Source: UBA11373 sp046714175 (GTDB taxonomy: Bacteria; Actinomycetota; Acidimicrobiia; Spongiisociales; UBA11373). From it: a stretch of 64,000 bases of DNA. Shown here piece after piece: positions 37,683-48,698 of this stretch; position 1 is the stretch's first letter, and each line of letters starts with the position of its first letter. The position numbers were made by a program, and so were the translations under genes. The stretch spans positions 1 through 64,000 of the forward strand of contig JBKKBI010000084.1 in the NCBI GenBank assembly GCA_046714175.1, written 5' to 3'. The notes beneath the pieces were generated by a model that did not search any database, was not told the origin of the DNA, and saw only the letters and a list, made by a program, of their open reading frames with translations.

Positions 37683-38744
37683 TCATCCCGGCGGCGAAAA
37701 GGTCACAGTTCCCGCATCCAGCTCAGCACCCGGACCGATCCGAACCCCGTGGTCGAGCTCACATCCCGCACCGATCCGCGCCCCAGGGCCGACCACCGCC
37801 GCGCCGGTGACCGTGGCGCCGGCACCGATCACAGCCCGCTGCCCCACCACCGCCCGTCGCACCACGGCTCCGGACTCGATCCTGGCGCCCGACATCACCA
37901 CGGCCTCGGCGACGGTGGCATCGGCAGCGACCTCCGCTCCGGGCCCAATCCAGGACCATGCCCCGGTCCCCACGCCCGCGGCGCCGCCAGCCGTGTGCGA
38001 GGTAGGGGGACGATGCAGCAGCGAGGCGCCCGCATACACGGCGTCGTGAGCGGCGAGATAGAGCGTCGGGGTCCCGATGTCGAGCCAATGTCCCTGCACG
38101 AGCACTGCGGCCAGACGACGGGAGGCGGCGAGATCTGGAAACACGACTCGCTCGAACGAGAGTGGGCCGAGTGGATACCCCGCGAGCACCTCCCGGGTCA
38201 GGGAATACATGCCGGCATTGACAGTGCGCGCCGGCGCGGAGTGCGTCGGTGGCTTCTCGATGAAGCGTTCCACCAACCCCGAGGGGTCGGCCACGACCAC
38301 CCCGTAGGGACTGGTGTCAGCGACCTCGATCAATCCGAGCGTGGCCGGGGCGGTGGCAGCAATCAGAGCCGCGAGATTGGCTTCGATTACCACGTCGCCG
38401 TTGAGCACGAGGAACCTCGGGTCGAGGCGGTCGAGGATCGCCCGCACCGGTCCGGCGGTGTCTAGGGGCTCGTCCTCGATGGCGAGGTGCACCTCGATGC
38501 CTGCCGGGGACGTGGTGGAGTAAGCGTCCCATTGTTCGCGATGCCACCGGCCCATGGCGAGAAAGACTTCGGCCACCCCGAGGCGCGCCAGCTGGCGCAA
38601 TTGGTATTCGACGAACGGAACGCCGGCCAGGGGAAGCAGACCTTTGGGGGTCTCGGCGGTGAGTGGCCACATCCGGGTCCCCCGGCCCCCGACGAGCAGA
38701 ACCGCCTGGCGGATCGAGGTGTCGGGGTTATCCAGAGGGGGCAT
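37683..38744 (-). CDS. Sugar-1-phosphate nucleotidyltransferase (probable mannose-1-phosphate guanylyltransferase)
   Basis: The 353-residue product has an N-terminal nucleotidyltransferase domain with LVGGRGTRMWPLTAETPKGLLP (about residues 17-38) and LNGDVV, and C-terminal left-handed beta-helix hexapeptide repeats (about 255-345; IGPGAEVAADATVAEAV). GDP-mannose synthesis is inferred from the similarity of context to M. tuberculosis Rv3264c and the nearby phosphomannomutase. The start lies 17 bp inside the end of the LCP gene. Confidence 0.85.
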   Translation of the reverse strand: MPPLDNPDTSIRQAVLLVGGRGTRMWPLTAETPKGLLPLAGVPFVEYQLRQLARLGVAEVFLAMGRWHREQWDAYSTTSPAGIEVHLAIEDEPLDTAGPVRAILDRLDPRFLVLNGDVVIEANLAALIAATAPATLGLIEVADTSPYGVVVADPSGLVERFIEKPPTHSAPARTVNAGMYSLTREVLAGYPLGPLSFERVVFPDLAASRRLAAVLVQGHWLDIGTPTLYLAAHDAVYAGASLLHRPPTSHTAGGAAGVGTGAWSWIGPGAEVAADATVAEAVVMSGARIESGAVVRRAVVGQRAVIGAGATVTGAAVVGPGARIGAGCELDHGVRIGPGAELDAGTVTFSPPG

Positions 38745-40017
38745 CGGCCCCGACGATAACCACCACCTCCACGTCGATCGGAGTACGGCCCACGATCACC
38801 TCGCCGTACCCCAAGGCGTCCCGCACCGCCTCGGCCAGGGCCAGATTGGCCGCGCCGGCCACTATCTCGGTGACCGGGTAGTCGTCGCGCGCCGAATCGC
38901 GGGTGTCCACCACCTCGAAGCCAGCGGCGGTCAGCACCGCCGCTACCTCTCTGGCCGAACCTGCAATGCCGTTGCCGTTCTGCACCTCGATGCGTGCTTC
39001 TGCGTCGACGGTCATCGTGGTGCCGTTGGCGAAGGCGTCGATCACGTTCGATGCATCCGGTTCAACGCGGACTACATATGCCGCGCCGCCCTCGCTGGAG
39101 GACCGCACCGGAAGAGTCATCGACTCCACATCGCCGCCGCTGATGCTGCGCATCGACCAAGCCAGATCGATGATCTCCTCGGCGTCGAAACCGCTGTCCA
39201 CCGTGACGAACCCGCCCAGGGCGTCGAGGAGGCTGTGGAAGCCGGCGATCGAGTTGGGCCGGTCCACCTGGGTGAGAATCGCCAGCAGCACGTCCTGCTG
39301 GCGGCGCGTCCGCCCGATGTCATTGGCATCGACACTGACCCATTCCCCGTCGCGCAGCTCCTGATACTTGCGGCTGCGCGCATAGGAGAGCGCAGTGTCA
39401 CCATCGAGCAGCTGGGTTCCGGCACCGACATCCAGACCGGAGGAGAGATCGCGGGCGGGATAGGGAAAGGTGATGCGGATGCCGCCGATGGCGTCGATGA
39501 TCGAGGCGAACCCGCCAAACTCGACCTCGAGATAGTGGTGGATGGGCAGGCCCGTCTCCGCGGCCACCGCTGCCACCAGGTCGGAGGGCCCGTCGGCAAA
39601 GGTGGCGTTGATTCGTCCGGTGCGTCCTCCGTACTGGATCTTCAGATCGCGCGGAATCGACAGGAGCTGCATCCGCCCGTCGTCGGGGTCCACCCGGGCG
39701 AGAATGATCACATCGGCACGCTGGCCGCCCGCGGGACCGAAGTTGGTCAGATCGTCGAGGTTCTCCCGGCTGTCGCTGCCCACGAGGAGGAACGTTCGCG
39801 GGTCGGAAGGTTCCGGCGTATCGGGAAGACTCAGATCGGGCACGGTGGAGACCGCCGACTCCACCTGATTGGCGGCCCACCACACCGCGCCCAGCGCGCC
39901 GAAGACGACCAGGTTGGCGGTCACGAGGAAACCGACGATGACACGCTTCATCCCGCGGCGGCGCGGAGGGGTCGTCGGAGAGGAAGGAGGGACGCGGGGA
40001 TGGGAGGGCATCGTCAT
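38728..40017 (-). CDS. LytR-CpsA-Psr (LCP) family ligase with LytR_C domain
   Basis: LCP enzymes attach undecaprenyl-linked glycans to peptidoglycan. The 429-residue protein has a Pro-rich cytoplasmic N-terminus, one membrane helix (about 24-47), the LCP domain (about 75-260) with FLLVGSDSR, RADVIILARVDP, LLSIPRDLKI and RTRRQQDVLLAI, and a C-terminal LytR_C domain (about 335-425; VQNGNGIAGSAREVAAVLTAAGF). It corresponds to CpsA (Rv3267) near the mycobacterial F420 genes. Confidence 0.93.
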   Translation of the reverse strand: MTMPSHPRVPPSSPTTPPRRRGMKRVIVGFLVTANLVVFGALGAVWWAANQVESAVSTVPDLSLPDTPEPSDPRTFLLVGSDSRENLDDLTNFGPAGGQRADVIILARVDPDDGRMQLLSIPRDLKIQYGGRTGRINATFADGPSDLVAAVAAETGLPIHHYLEVEFGGFASIIDAIGGIRITFPYPARDLSSGLDVGAGTQLLDGDTALSYARSRKYQELRDGEWVSVDANDIGRTRRQQDVLLAILTQVDRPNSIAGFHSLLDALGGFVTVDSGFDAEEIIDLAWSMRSISGGDVESMTLPVRSSSEGGAAYVVRVEPDASNVIDAFANGTTMTVDAEARIEVQNGNGIAGSAREVAAVLTAAGFEVVDTRDSARDDYPVTEIVAGAANLALAEAVRDALGYGEVIVGRTPIDVEVVVIVGADAPSG

Positions 40018-40029
40018 GGCGGGAAGGCG

Positions 40030-40035
40030 GTTATA
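40030..40035 (-). promoter_or_regulatory. Candidate -10 (TATAAC) for the LCP gene
   Basis: TATAAC on the minus strand ends 12 nt upstream of the LCP ATG at 40017. No Shine-Dalgarno sequence is seen before that ATG, so a short-leader transcript is plausible. No convincing -35 was found. Confidence 0.3.
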
Positions 40036-40065
40036 GCATCGGATGGGCGCTGAGAAGAAGCCCGA

Positions 40066-40662
40066 TCAGGCTGCCGCCGCATCGCCAAGCTGGCGATCGA
40101 GGAACCCGATGATGCGTCGCAGGGCATCCGCGGCCGCCACCGGGTGATATCCGACGGCGGAGTCATCCCAAAAACCTCTGGAGACACCCCGATAGGTCAC
40201 CCGCCGGCCGCCGCCGCCACCACCCCCGCCTTCGCCCCCGGTCAGGGTGAGGACGGCCACCTCCGGTGGGATCAAGGGAGCTACGTCGGGATCGAGGAGC
40301 ACCAGTGCGAGCCCACGCTCCATGGCAACTGCGGCGGCCTCCGCCGCCCCGGCGCCGACCCCGATCACGGCCCGGCGGTCACGGCGCGACCAGTCCGACC
40401 AGGCATCGCCGAGGGCGTCGACCGCGGCCGCGAGGTGACGGGCGCCCCCCGGAGGGACGACGACCGCGTATCCGTATCGGGCCAGCGCCCGCGCCAGGGT
40501 GCGCGCCGCCGGGGTGATCTCGCCCCCAACCGCGAGGGCCACTGCGGGATGGGCCGAGACCGTGTCGGGTCGCGCCAGGTACCCGTCCCGGTGGGGAGGA
40601 ACCGCCATCGCCTGATTGCCGTACAGGATCGAAACCCTGCCCTCACCCGGGATCACGCTCAA
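40066..40662 (-). CDS. Degenerate dienelactone-hydrolase-like protein (probable pseudoenzyme)
   Basis: This roughly 198-residue alpha/beta-hydrolase-like protein has the C-terminal pattern RGFWDDSAVGYHPVAAADALRRIIGFLD, resembling the GHGFFND...AAADAW...FL ending of dienelactone hydrolases. The family nucleophile position (GFCMGG) reads GVGAGA and the catalytic His before GF is Arg (SRGFWDD), so catalysis of the usual kind is unlikely. A Gly-rich stretch (GGEGGGGGGGG) precedes the last strand. The start is probably TTG at 40662 behind GGAGGT, or GTG at 40656. It lies 17 bp after the biotin ligase. Confidence 0.65.
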   Translation of the reverse strand: MSVIPGEGRVSILYGNQAMAVPPHRDGYLARPDTVSAHPAVALAVGGEITPAARTLARALARYGYAVVVPPGGARHLAAAVDALGDAWSDWSRRDRRAVIGVGAGAAEAAAVAMERGLALVLLDPDVAPLIPPEVAVLTLTGGEGGGGGGGGRRVTYRGVSRGFWDDSAVGYHPVAAADALRRIIGFLDRQLGDAAAA

Positions 40663-40679
40663 GACACACCTCCGGCGCT

Positions 40680-41372
40680 TCAGGGTAGCCCGGGGTACCC
40701 GTGGTCTCGTACCGTGCGCACCGCGCCGGAGTCGATCACGACTTCGCCAATGGAGGTGGCGACGAGAAGTCCACCGGCGGTGGTGATGTCGCGCGCGGTA
40801 CCCGAACCGCTCGGCTCCCAGGTGATCGTCCTCCCCAAGGTCACGCTGCGGGAGCGGTACTCGTCGCGCCCCCAGGCGTCCGGTCCCGCCGCCACCCGGT
40901 CGAGGAGACGGCGCGCCCAGGAAGTGGCGACGCGGCGGGCCGCGCCGCGACCGGGATCGCGGCCGCCCAGCGCACCGATACCGTCTGCTGCCTCCGGCCA
41001 AAACAGATTTACCCCGAGGCCGCACACCACCACTCCGTCGCGATGCTCGGTCAAGATTCCCCCCAGCTTGGCTCGACCGCGCATCAGGTCGTTCGGCCAC
41101 TTCAGGCCGATGTCGTCCCCGAGAATCTCGGCGGCGGCCAGACCGGCGACGAGGGTCAGCCGCGCCAGGGCACCCTCAGGCCACTCCGGCCGCCAGGCCA
41201 GCGAGGCAGCGACCGCTCGCGGCGCCGTCTGCCATGCCGAGCCGCTCCGCCCCCTCCCGGCGCGCTGTACCGCCGCGGTCACCAACACCGGTGCGACGCG
41301 GAATCGGGACCGCGCTTCGTCCTGTGTCGAATCGACGACGTCGAGATGAAACACCCTCAGGGGTGTAGCCAT
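40680..41372 (-). CDS. birA: Biotin-[acetyl-CoA-carboxylase] ligase
   Basis: BirA attaches biotin to the carboxyl-carrier lysine of biotin enzymes. The 230-residue product has STQDEA, the biotinyl-AMP loop GRGRSGSAW, KWPNDLM and KLGGILTE. No N-terminal DNA-binding domain is present, so it is a non-regulatory ligase. The ATG at 41372 is preferred, with GGAGG upstream; an earlier in-frame ATG at 41408 adds unrelated residues. It diverges from the acyl-CoA carboxylase genes whose biotin carrier it presumably modifies. Confidence 0.94.
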   Translation of the reverse strand: MATPLRVFHLDVVDSTQDEARSRFRVAPVLVTAAVQRAGRGRSGSAWQTAPRAVAASLAWRPEWPEGALARLTLVAGLAAAEILGDDIGLKWPNDLMRGRAKLGGILTEHRDGVVVCGLGVNLFWPEAADGIGALGGRDPGRGAARRVATSWARRLLDRVAAGPDAWGRDEYRSRSVTLGRTITWEPSGSGTARDITTAGGLLVATSIGEVVIDSGAVRTVRDHGYPGLP

Positions 41373-41467
41373 CGGGGCCCTCCGGGGAGTCGAACCTAGG
41401 CCGATCAAGGCGATCCGGGCCGGCGGCGTGACCGCGCGGTGACCGACCGACCATACTCCGGGGAGCC

Positions 41468-43018
41468 ATGAGCACCGAGGAGCAAATCGAACGCTTGCGC
41501 CGACTCCGCGAGGAGCACGAGCACGCCGGCAGCCAGCGGGCGGTCGACAAGCAGCACGAGGCGGGGAAGATGACCGCCCGCGAACGGATCGACACCTTGC
41601 TCGACAAGGGTTCGTTCGTCGAGATGGACATGTTCGTGCGCCACCGCGCCCGAGGGTTCGGCATCGAAGATCGCCGCCCGCCCGGCGACGCGGTCATCAC
41701 CGGGTGGGGCACCGTGGACGGCCGCCCGGTCTTTGTGTTTGCTGAGGACTTCACGGTATTCGGGGGATCGCTCGGGGAGGCGGTGAGCGAGAAGGTTTGC
41801 AAGGTCATGGACCTGGCGATGAAGACCGGGGCGCCACTGGTCGGGCTCAAGGACTCCGGCGGAGCGCGCATTCAGGAGGGTGTGTTCGCCCTTGACGGCT
41901 ACGGGCGCATCTTCCACCGCAACGTCATGGCCTCGGGAGTGATCCCGCAGATCTCGGTGATCATGGGTCCCTGCGCCGGCGGTGCGGTCTACTCCCCGGC
42001 AATCACCGACTTCGTCTACCAGGTCGAGGGGACCTCGCACCTCTTCATCACCGGCCCGGACGTGATCAAGGCAGTCACCGGCGAGGACGTGACCTTCGAC
42101 ACCCTGGGTGGAGCCGGACCCCACAGCACGATCTCTGGTGTGACCCATTTCGTCGCCCCCGACGGCCGACAAGCGCTGGAGGAGGTGCGCTATCTCCTCT
42201 CGTTCTTGCCGCAAAACAACATGGAAGCGCCGCCTTTCTTCACCCCCACCGATCGGCCCGATCGCATGGAGGAGGGCCTGACCACCATCGTGCCCGACTC
42301 CCCCAACCAGCCCTACGACATGGCGGAACTGATCGAGTTCGTGGTCGACGACGGCGAGTTCTATCAGGTGCACCAGCACTTCGCCCCCAATCTTGCCGTG
42401 GGCTTTGGGCGGCTCGATGGCTACACCGTCGGCATCGTCGCCAACAACCCGGCGGCGCTGGCGGGAACCCTCGACATCGATGCGTCGGTGAAGGGTGCCC
42501 GCTTCGTCCGTTTCTGTGACGCCTTCAACATCCCGATCGTGTCGTTCGTCGACGTCCCCGGATTCCTTCCGGGAGTCGATCAGGAACACGGCGGCATCAT
42601 CCGCCACGGCGCCAAGCTGCTGTACGCCTATTGCGAGGCGACCGTGCCCCGGGTCACAGTCATCACCCGCAAGGCATACGGCGGTGCGTACGTCGTCATG
42701 AACTCGCGGAGCGTCGGGGCGGACATCGCCTTCGCCTGGCCGACGGCCGAGATCGCGGTCATGGGTGCGCAAGGGGCGGTGAACATCATCCACCGCCGCG
42801 AGATCACCGACGCCCCCGATCCAGATGCCACTCGCTCCAAGCTCATCGACGACTATGAGCGGGCCTTCTCCAATCCCTACGTGGCCGCAGAGCGCGGGCT
42901 CATCGACGAGGTCATCGAACCGCGCGAGACCCGGCAAAGGTTGATCCAAACCCTGGATGTGCTGCGGACGAAGCGGGTGTCGCTTCCTCCCAAGAAGCAC
43001 GGAAACATCCCTCTCTAG
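41468..43018 (+). CDS. Acyl-CoA carboxylase carboxyltransferase (beta) subunit
   Basis: This subunit transfers CO2 from carboxybiotin to acetyl-, propionyl- or longer acyl-CoA. The 516-residue product has ARERIDTLLDKGSFVE near the N-terminus, GGARIQEGV, GPCAGGAVYSPA and GAEIAVMGAQGA-type motifs, all typical of PccB/AccD proteins. The methylmalonyl-CoA mutase nearby favours propionyl-CoA carboxylase activity. GGGGAG precedes the ATG. The biotin carboxylase subunit follows 10 bp later. Confidence 0.95.
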   Translation: MSTEEQIERLRRLREEHEHAGSQRAVDKQHEAGKMTARERIDTLLDKGSFVEMDMFVRHRARGFGIEDRRPPGDAVITGWGTVDGRPVFVFAEDFTVFGGSLGEAVSEKVCKVMDLAMKTGAPLVGLKDSGGARIQEGVFALDGYGRIFHRNVMASGVIPQISVIMGPCAGGAVYSPAITDFVYQVEGTSHLFITGPDVIKAVTGEDVTFDTLGGAGPHSTISGVTHFVAPDGRQALEEVRYLLSFLPQNNMEAPPFFTPTDRPDRMEEGLTTIVPDSPNQPYDMAELIEFVVDDGEFYQVHQHFAPNLAVGFGRLDGYTVGIVANNPAALAGTLDIDASVKGARFVRFCDAFNIPIVSFVDVPGFLPGVDQEHGGIIRHGAKLLYAYCEATVPRVTVITRKAYGGAYVVMNSRSVGADIAFAWPTAEIAVMGAQGAVNIIHRREITDAPDPDATRSKLIDDYERAFSNPYVAAERGLIDEVIEPRETRQRLIQTLDVLRTKRVSLPPKKHGNIPL

Positions 43019-43028
43019 GATGCCCGCC

Positions 43029-44780
43029 ATGGACTCCGTCCTCGTGGCCAACCGCGGCGAGATCGCGGTGCGGGTGATCCGAGGGGCCAAGGAGATGGGG
43101 CTACGCACCATCGCGGTGTACTCCGAGCTGGATCGCGATGCGGCTCATGTGCGGGCTGCTGATGAAGCTTGGAACATAGGACCCGCCCCGGCGGCCCAGT
43201 CGTACCTCGACATCGACAGCCTGTTGCGTGCCGCCGTACAGGCCAAGGCTGCCGCCATTCACCCCGGTTACGGATTCCTCGCCGAGAACGCGGGCTTCGC
43301 CCGCCGCGTCATCGAAGCCGGGCTGATCTGGGTCGGGCCCTCCCCCGAGGCGATCACCGCCATGGGCGACAAGATCTCGTCCCGGCGGATGGCGGAGAAG
43401 GCCGGCGTCGCCGGAGTCCCCGGCACTCTGGAACCGCTGGCGACGGTGGCCGCAGTGGAGGCGGTGGCGGAGCGTTTCGGCTATCCGATCGCCATCAAGG
43501 CAGCCCATGGTGGTGGTGGCAAGGGCTTGCGGGTCGTGCACGAAAGGGCCGGGGTCGAGGCTGGCTTCGAGGCGGCGCAACGCGAAGCCGACGCCTATTT
43601 CAAGAACCCCGAGGTCTACGTTGAGAAGTACCTCGAGCGTCCGCGCCACATCGAAGCCCAGATCATCGTGGATCGCTATGGCACCGGAGTCTTCCTCGGC
43701 GAACGCGATTGCAGCCTGCAACGCCGCCACCAGAAACTGATCGAGGAGTCTCCTTCGACCGCGATCGGCGACCGGCAGCGCAAGGCCCTGGGCAAGTCTG
43801 CTCTCGCCGTGGCCAAGGCTGCGGGATACGAGAACGCCGGGACGGTCGAGTTCCTGCTCGATGCGTCGGGTGACATCTACTTCCTCGAGATGAACACCAG
43901 GCTCCAGGTCGAGCACACCGTGACCGAGATGGTCACCGGCATCGACCTGGTGCGCGAACAGTTCCGGGTGGCTATGGGCGAGCCGTTGTCGTTCTCGGAG
44001 GTTTCGCCCCGGGGACATGCGATCGAATTCCGCATCAATGCCGAGGATCCGGCGAACGGGTTCTTGCCCAGCCCAGGACAGATTTCTGAGTACTCCGAGC
44101 CCGGAGGCTTCGGCGTCCGCGTCGACAGCGGGTACGGGGCGGGTTCGGCGATCAGCCAGTACTACGACAATCTCGTCGCCAAACTGATCGTGTGGGGACG
44201 GGACCGCGATGAGGCGATCTCCCGCTCCCGCCGAGCCTTGCGCGAGTTCGTAGTCGGAGGCATCGCCACCACGATCCCGTTCCATCTCGCCGCCCTGGAG
44301 TCACCGGCCTTTCTCGCCGGAGAGCATCACACCCGCACCGTCGAGTCGGAGATGGACCTCTCTGGTCTGACCCAGCCCACCGGTCCCCCACTTCCCGAGG
44401 AAGAGGAACTCGCGGAGCGCCAGCTCACCGTCGAGGTCGGGGGACGCCGATTCGTGGTTCGGGTGTGGGCTCCGGAGACCGGACCGGCACCGGCGGCGTC
44501 GGGCCGGCGCGCCGCGCCGCGGCGCCGCCCCCCCAAACTCGCCCAGGCACCGTCAGCAGGTTCCACCTCCGGCGCAGTCACCGCCCCGATGCAGGGAACG
44601 ATCGTCAAGGTGCATCACAAGGCGGGAGAGCGAGTGGCCGCCGGAGATCCGCTGTTCATACTCGAAGCGATGAAGATGGAAAATGAAGTGCGCTCCCCCG
44701 TCGACGGCGAGATCGTGGATCTCCGGGTGCAGCCCGGGGACCGGGTCGCCAGCGGGGCCGTGCTGGCGATCGTGAGGTAG
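43029..44780 (+). CDS. Acyl-CoA carboxylase biotin carboxylase / carrier (alpha) subunit
   Basis: This subunit carboxylates biotin with bicarbonate and ATP. The 583-residue product has the biotin carboxylase domain (about 1-445; VLVANRGEIAVRVIRGAKEMG, HGGGGKGLRVV, EMNTRLQVEHTVTEMVTGID), a linker, and a C-terminal biotinyl domain (about 515-583) with biotinylated Lys in EAMKMENEV. The ATG at 43029 is preferred because AGGA lies 8 bp upstream; the ATG at 43020 adds three residues. It is followed directly by a heptamer array at its stop. Confidence 0.95.
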   Translation: MDSVLVANRGEIAVRVIRGAKEMGLRTIAVYSELDRDAAHVRAADEAWNIGPAPAAQSYLDIDSLLRAAVQAKAAAIHPGYGFLAENAGFARRVIEAGLIWVGPSPEAITAMGDKISSRRMAEKAGVAGVPGTLEPLATVAAVEAVAERFGYPIAIKAAHGGGGKGLRVVHERAGVEAGFEAAQREADAYFKNPEVYVEKYLERPRHIEAQIIVDRYGTGVFLGERDCSLQRRHQKLIEESPSTAIGDRQRKALGKSALAVAKAAGYENAGTVEFLLDASGDIYFLEMNTRLQVEHTVTEMVTGIDLVREQFRVAMGEPLSFSEVSPRGHAIEFRINAEDPANGFLPSPGQISEYSEPGGFGVRVDSGYGAGSAISQYYDNLVAKLIVWGRDRDEAISRSRRALREFVVGGIATTIPFHLAALESPAFLAGEHHTRTVESEMDLSGLTQPTGPPLPEEEELAERQLTVEVGGRRFVVRVWAPETGPAPAASGRRAAPRRRPPKLAQAPSAGSTSGAVTAPMQGTIVKVHHKAGERVAAGDPLFILEAMKMENEVRSPVDGEIVDLRVQPGDRVASGAVLAIVR

Positions 44781-44814
44781 GCAGATAGGGGCGAGGGGCG
44801 AGGGGCGAGGGGGT
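44780..44814. repeat. Heptanucleotide array (AGGGGCG units)
   Basis: Five 7-bp units run ggcagat, aggggcg, aggggcg, aggggcg, agggggt. The array starts at the last base of the carboxylase stop codon and runs to the stop codon of the convergent transporter gene, filling the entire gap. It shares the GAGGGGC and GGCAGAT sequence types with the array at 35,715. Confidence 0.85.
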
Positions 44815-45644
44815 CACCCAAGGGCGATCAGCACCACCGCGACGGCTGCCAGCACCAAGCCGACCCACTGTCTTCGGACCACGCGTTCCCCTAGCACCAC
44901 CCGGGCGAGCGCGATCGTCGTCGCCGGGTAGAGAGACATGATCACAGCCACCAGGGACAGCAGTTCGCGACGGACCGCCAGCAGGAACAAGACGTTGCCG
45001 GCGGTGTCGAGCAGCGCCGATGTCGCGATCATCGACCAGGTGCTGCGCGCCGCCAGCAGCGGACGCCCCATCAACAGCACCAAGGTGCCCAGGAGCACCA
45101 CCGATGAGAGGCGCGCCGCCACCAGCGGCCACATTCCGGTGTCGGAGCCGCTGCGAGAGATGAGGATGCCGAACAGCGCAAAGGCGGCTCCGGCAAGGGC
45201 ACCGAGCCACGCCGCCCGCAATGCCGGGCCGGAGTCGGGGCGTCCCACGGAGAGCAGGACCACCGCCGGGGCGGCCAGCACCATGCCCAGCCACGCGATC
45301 GCTTCGGGACGCTCCCCGATGAAGATCCCGAACAGCACCGGCAGAACCGTGCCCACCACGGCCGCCACCGGCGCCGCCACCGAGATCCGCGTGGTGGCCA
45401 GAGCGTGATACAGGAGTACCAGACCGATCGAGGCGGCGATGCCGCCGCCCGCCCCCCACAGCAGCCCGCCCCCCACTGCAAAGCCGGAACCGAACGCGGG
45501 GGCGATAGCAGTCACCGCCACCATTCCCACCACCTGCGCCCCCCACACCACCGTTACCGCCGGAGCCCGTCGGGTGGCGAGACCGCCGACAAAGTCCGCT
45601 ACTCCGAAGACGAGGCTGGACAATCCGGCGAGGAGCAGCGGCAT
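44814..45644 (-). CDS. EamA/DMT-superfamily transporter
   Basis: This 276-residue membrane protein has ten predicted hydrophobic helices in two EamA repeats (first GLVLLYHALATTRISVAAPVAAV, second AGNVLFLLAVRRELLSLVAVIMSLYPA). Both repeats have the late-helix pattern FGIFIGERPEAIAWLGMVL / RVVLGERVVRRQWVGLVL. Family members export amino acids or metabolites; the substrate is unknown. It is convergent with the carboxylase. Confidence 0.88.
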   Translation of the reverse strand: MPLLLAGLSSLVFGVADFVGGLATRRAPAVTVVWGAQVVGMVAVTAIAPAFGSGFAVGGGLLWGAGGGIAASIGLVLLYHALATTRISVAAPVAAVVGTVLPVLFGIFIGERPEAIAWLGMVLAAPAVVLLSVGRPDSGPALRAAWLGALAGAAFALFGILISRSGSDTGMWPLVAARLSSVVLLGTLVLLMGRPLLAARSTWSMIATSALLDTAGNVLFLLAVRRELLSLVAVIMSLYPATTIALARVVLGERVVRRQWVGLVLAAVAVVLIALG

Positions 45645-45682
45645 CCGGGGAGGTTAGGAAGGAGTGCGGGTCGGGAACGACT

Positions 45683-47031
45683 TCAATCGCCGGCCTCGGC
45701 CAGGCTTTCGGCGAGCGACGGGTGCGCCATCAGCGTGTCCACGAGAACGTCGACACGGATCCGCCCCTGAGCTGCGAGGGCGAGGATGCCGATCAACTCC
45801 GAGGCGTGGTGGCCGACGATGGTTCCCCCCAGCACCACGTGAGTGGCCGGATCGGAGATCAGCTTGGCAAAGCCCGTCGGGTTGCCCTGGATGAGTGCCC
45901 GCGGGTTGGCTGCGAATGGAACTTTGGTGATGCGCACTTTGCGACCCTCCGCCCGAGCATCCACCTCCTCCAGACCCACCGAAGCGATCTCTGGTTCCGT
46001 GAAGATCGCCTGCGACACCTTGGTGAGATCGAGCGGCTTCACGGGTAACCCCAGGGCATGGCGGGCGATCTTCCGTCCCTGCATCGCGGCCACCGAGGCG
46101 AGAAGCATCTGGCCGGTGACGTCGCCGGCGGCGTAGACATGGGGCAGCGATGTCCGCTGCATCTCGTCGACCACGACGAAACCCTTCTCAGTCGCGATTC
46201 CGGCAGCGTCGAGGCCGAGGCCCTCGGTGTTGGGACGGGACCCGACCGCGAGCAGGGCGTGGCTGGCCACCACCCGGCGCCCATCCTCGACGGTTACCAC
46301 CACGCCGTCGCCATCACGGGCCGCGCTGTCGGCGCGGGCTCCCTTGAGCAGGTGCACGCCGCGCTCGAGGAAGTCCTCCTCCAGCACTGCTGCCACCTCC
46401 GGGTCGCGATGGGGTAGGACCTGCTGGCGACTCACCAGCAGCGACACCTCGGATCCCAGGCTGGCGAAAATGTGCACGAACTCGACTCCGGTCACACCCG
46501 ACCCGATCACCACCAGGTGCTTCGGAATCGCCGCAAGGTGATAGGCGTGACGGGTGGTAATGATGTGGGATCCGTCGACTCCGGCCCACTCAGGTTCCCA
46601 CGGGCGGGAGCCGGTGGCGATGACCGCAATGTCGAACTCGAGATCCTGACCCGCCGCGACCGCGGTGTGTGGACCGGTGAATTCTCCGGTGCCAGTAATG
46701 ATCGCGACGCCCTGGGACTCGAGCAGTTCGCGAATCCCCGACGAGAGCCTGGCGGATATCCCATCGGCGCGCGTCGCGAGCGCGGCGACGTCCACCGACG
46801 GACTGCCGACACCCTCTATCCCCAATAGCGCGGCGCCGCGCAGTGAGTCGAGTCGCAGGGATGTGGCCACCATGGCCTTGGACGGGATGCAGTCCAGGAG
46901 GTGCGCCGCGCCGCCGAGAATCGTCGATTCCACCACCGTGACGCGGGCGCCATGGATCGCCGCCGCGGGCGCGGCGGCGATCCCCCCGGGTCCGCCGCCG
47001 ATGACGAGAACGCGTGGCCCGGAGTCTTCGC

Positions 47032-47035
<4 letters not shown>
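45683..47035 (-). CDS. Flavoprotein pyridine-nucleotide reductase lacking the redox disulfide (LpdA/quinone-reductase-like)
   Basis: The 450-residue class I pyridine-nucleotide-disulfide-reductase fold has FAD motif VLVIGGGPGGIAAA, NAD(P) motif VVIGSGVTGVEFVHI and AGDVTGQMLLA. The active-site motif GGxCxNxGCIPSK reads GGAAHLLDCIPSK: one Cys remains (C49) and its partner is Ala (44). The C-terminal motif is MAHPSLAE, where active lipoamide dehydrogenases have HAHPT. It therefore cannot be a lipoamide dehydrogenase; the same loss is known in M. tuberculosis LpdA (Rv3303c), an NAD(P)H:quinone reductase. The start overlaps the mutase stop (ATGA). Confidence 0.87.
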
Positions 47036-48618
<1,583 letters not shown>

Positions 48619-48698
48619 CGGTACACTCGGAGTGGTCGGTAGGGGATGCTAACCCGGGGAACCCGGCCGCTCCCACGGACGTCTCCCTAGGACTCGGC

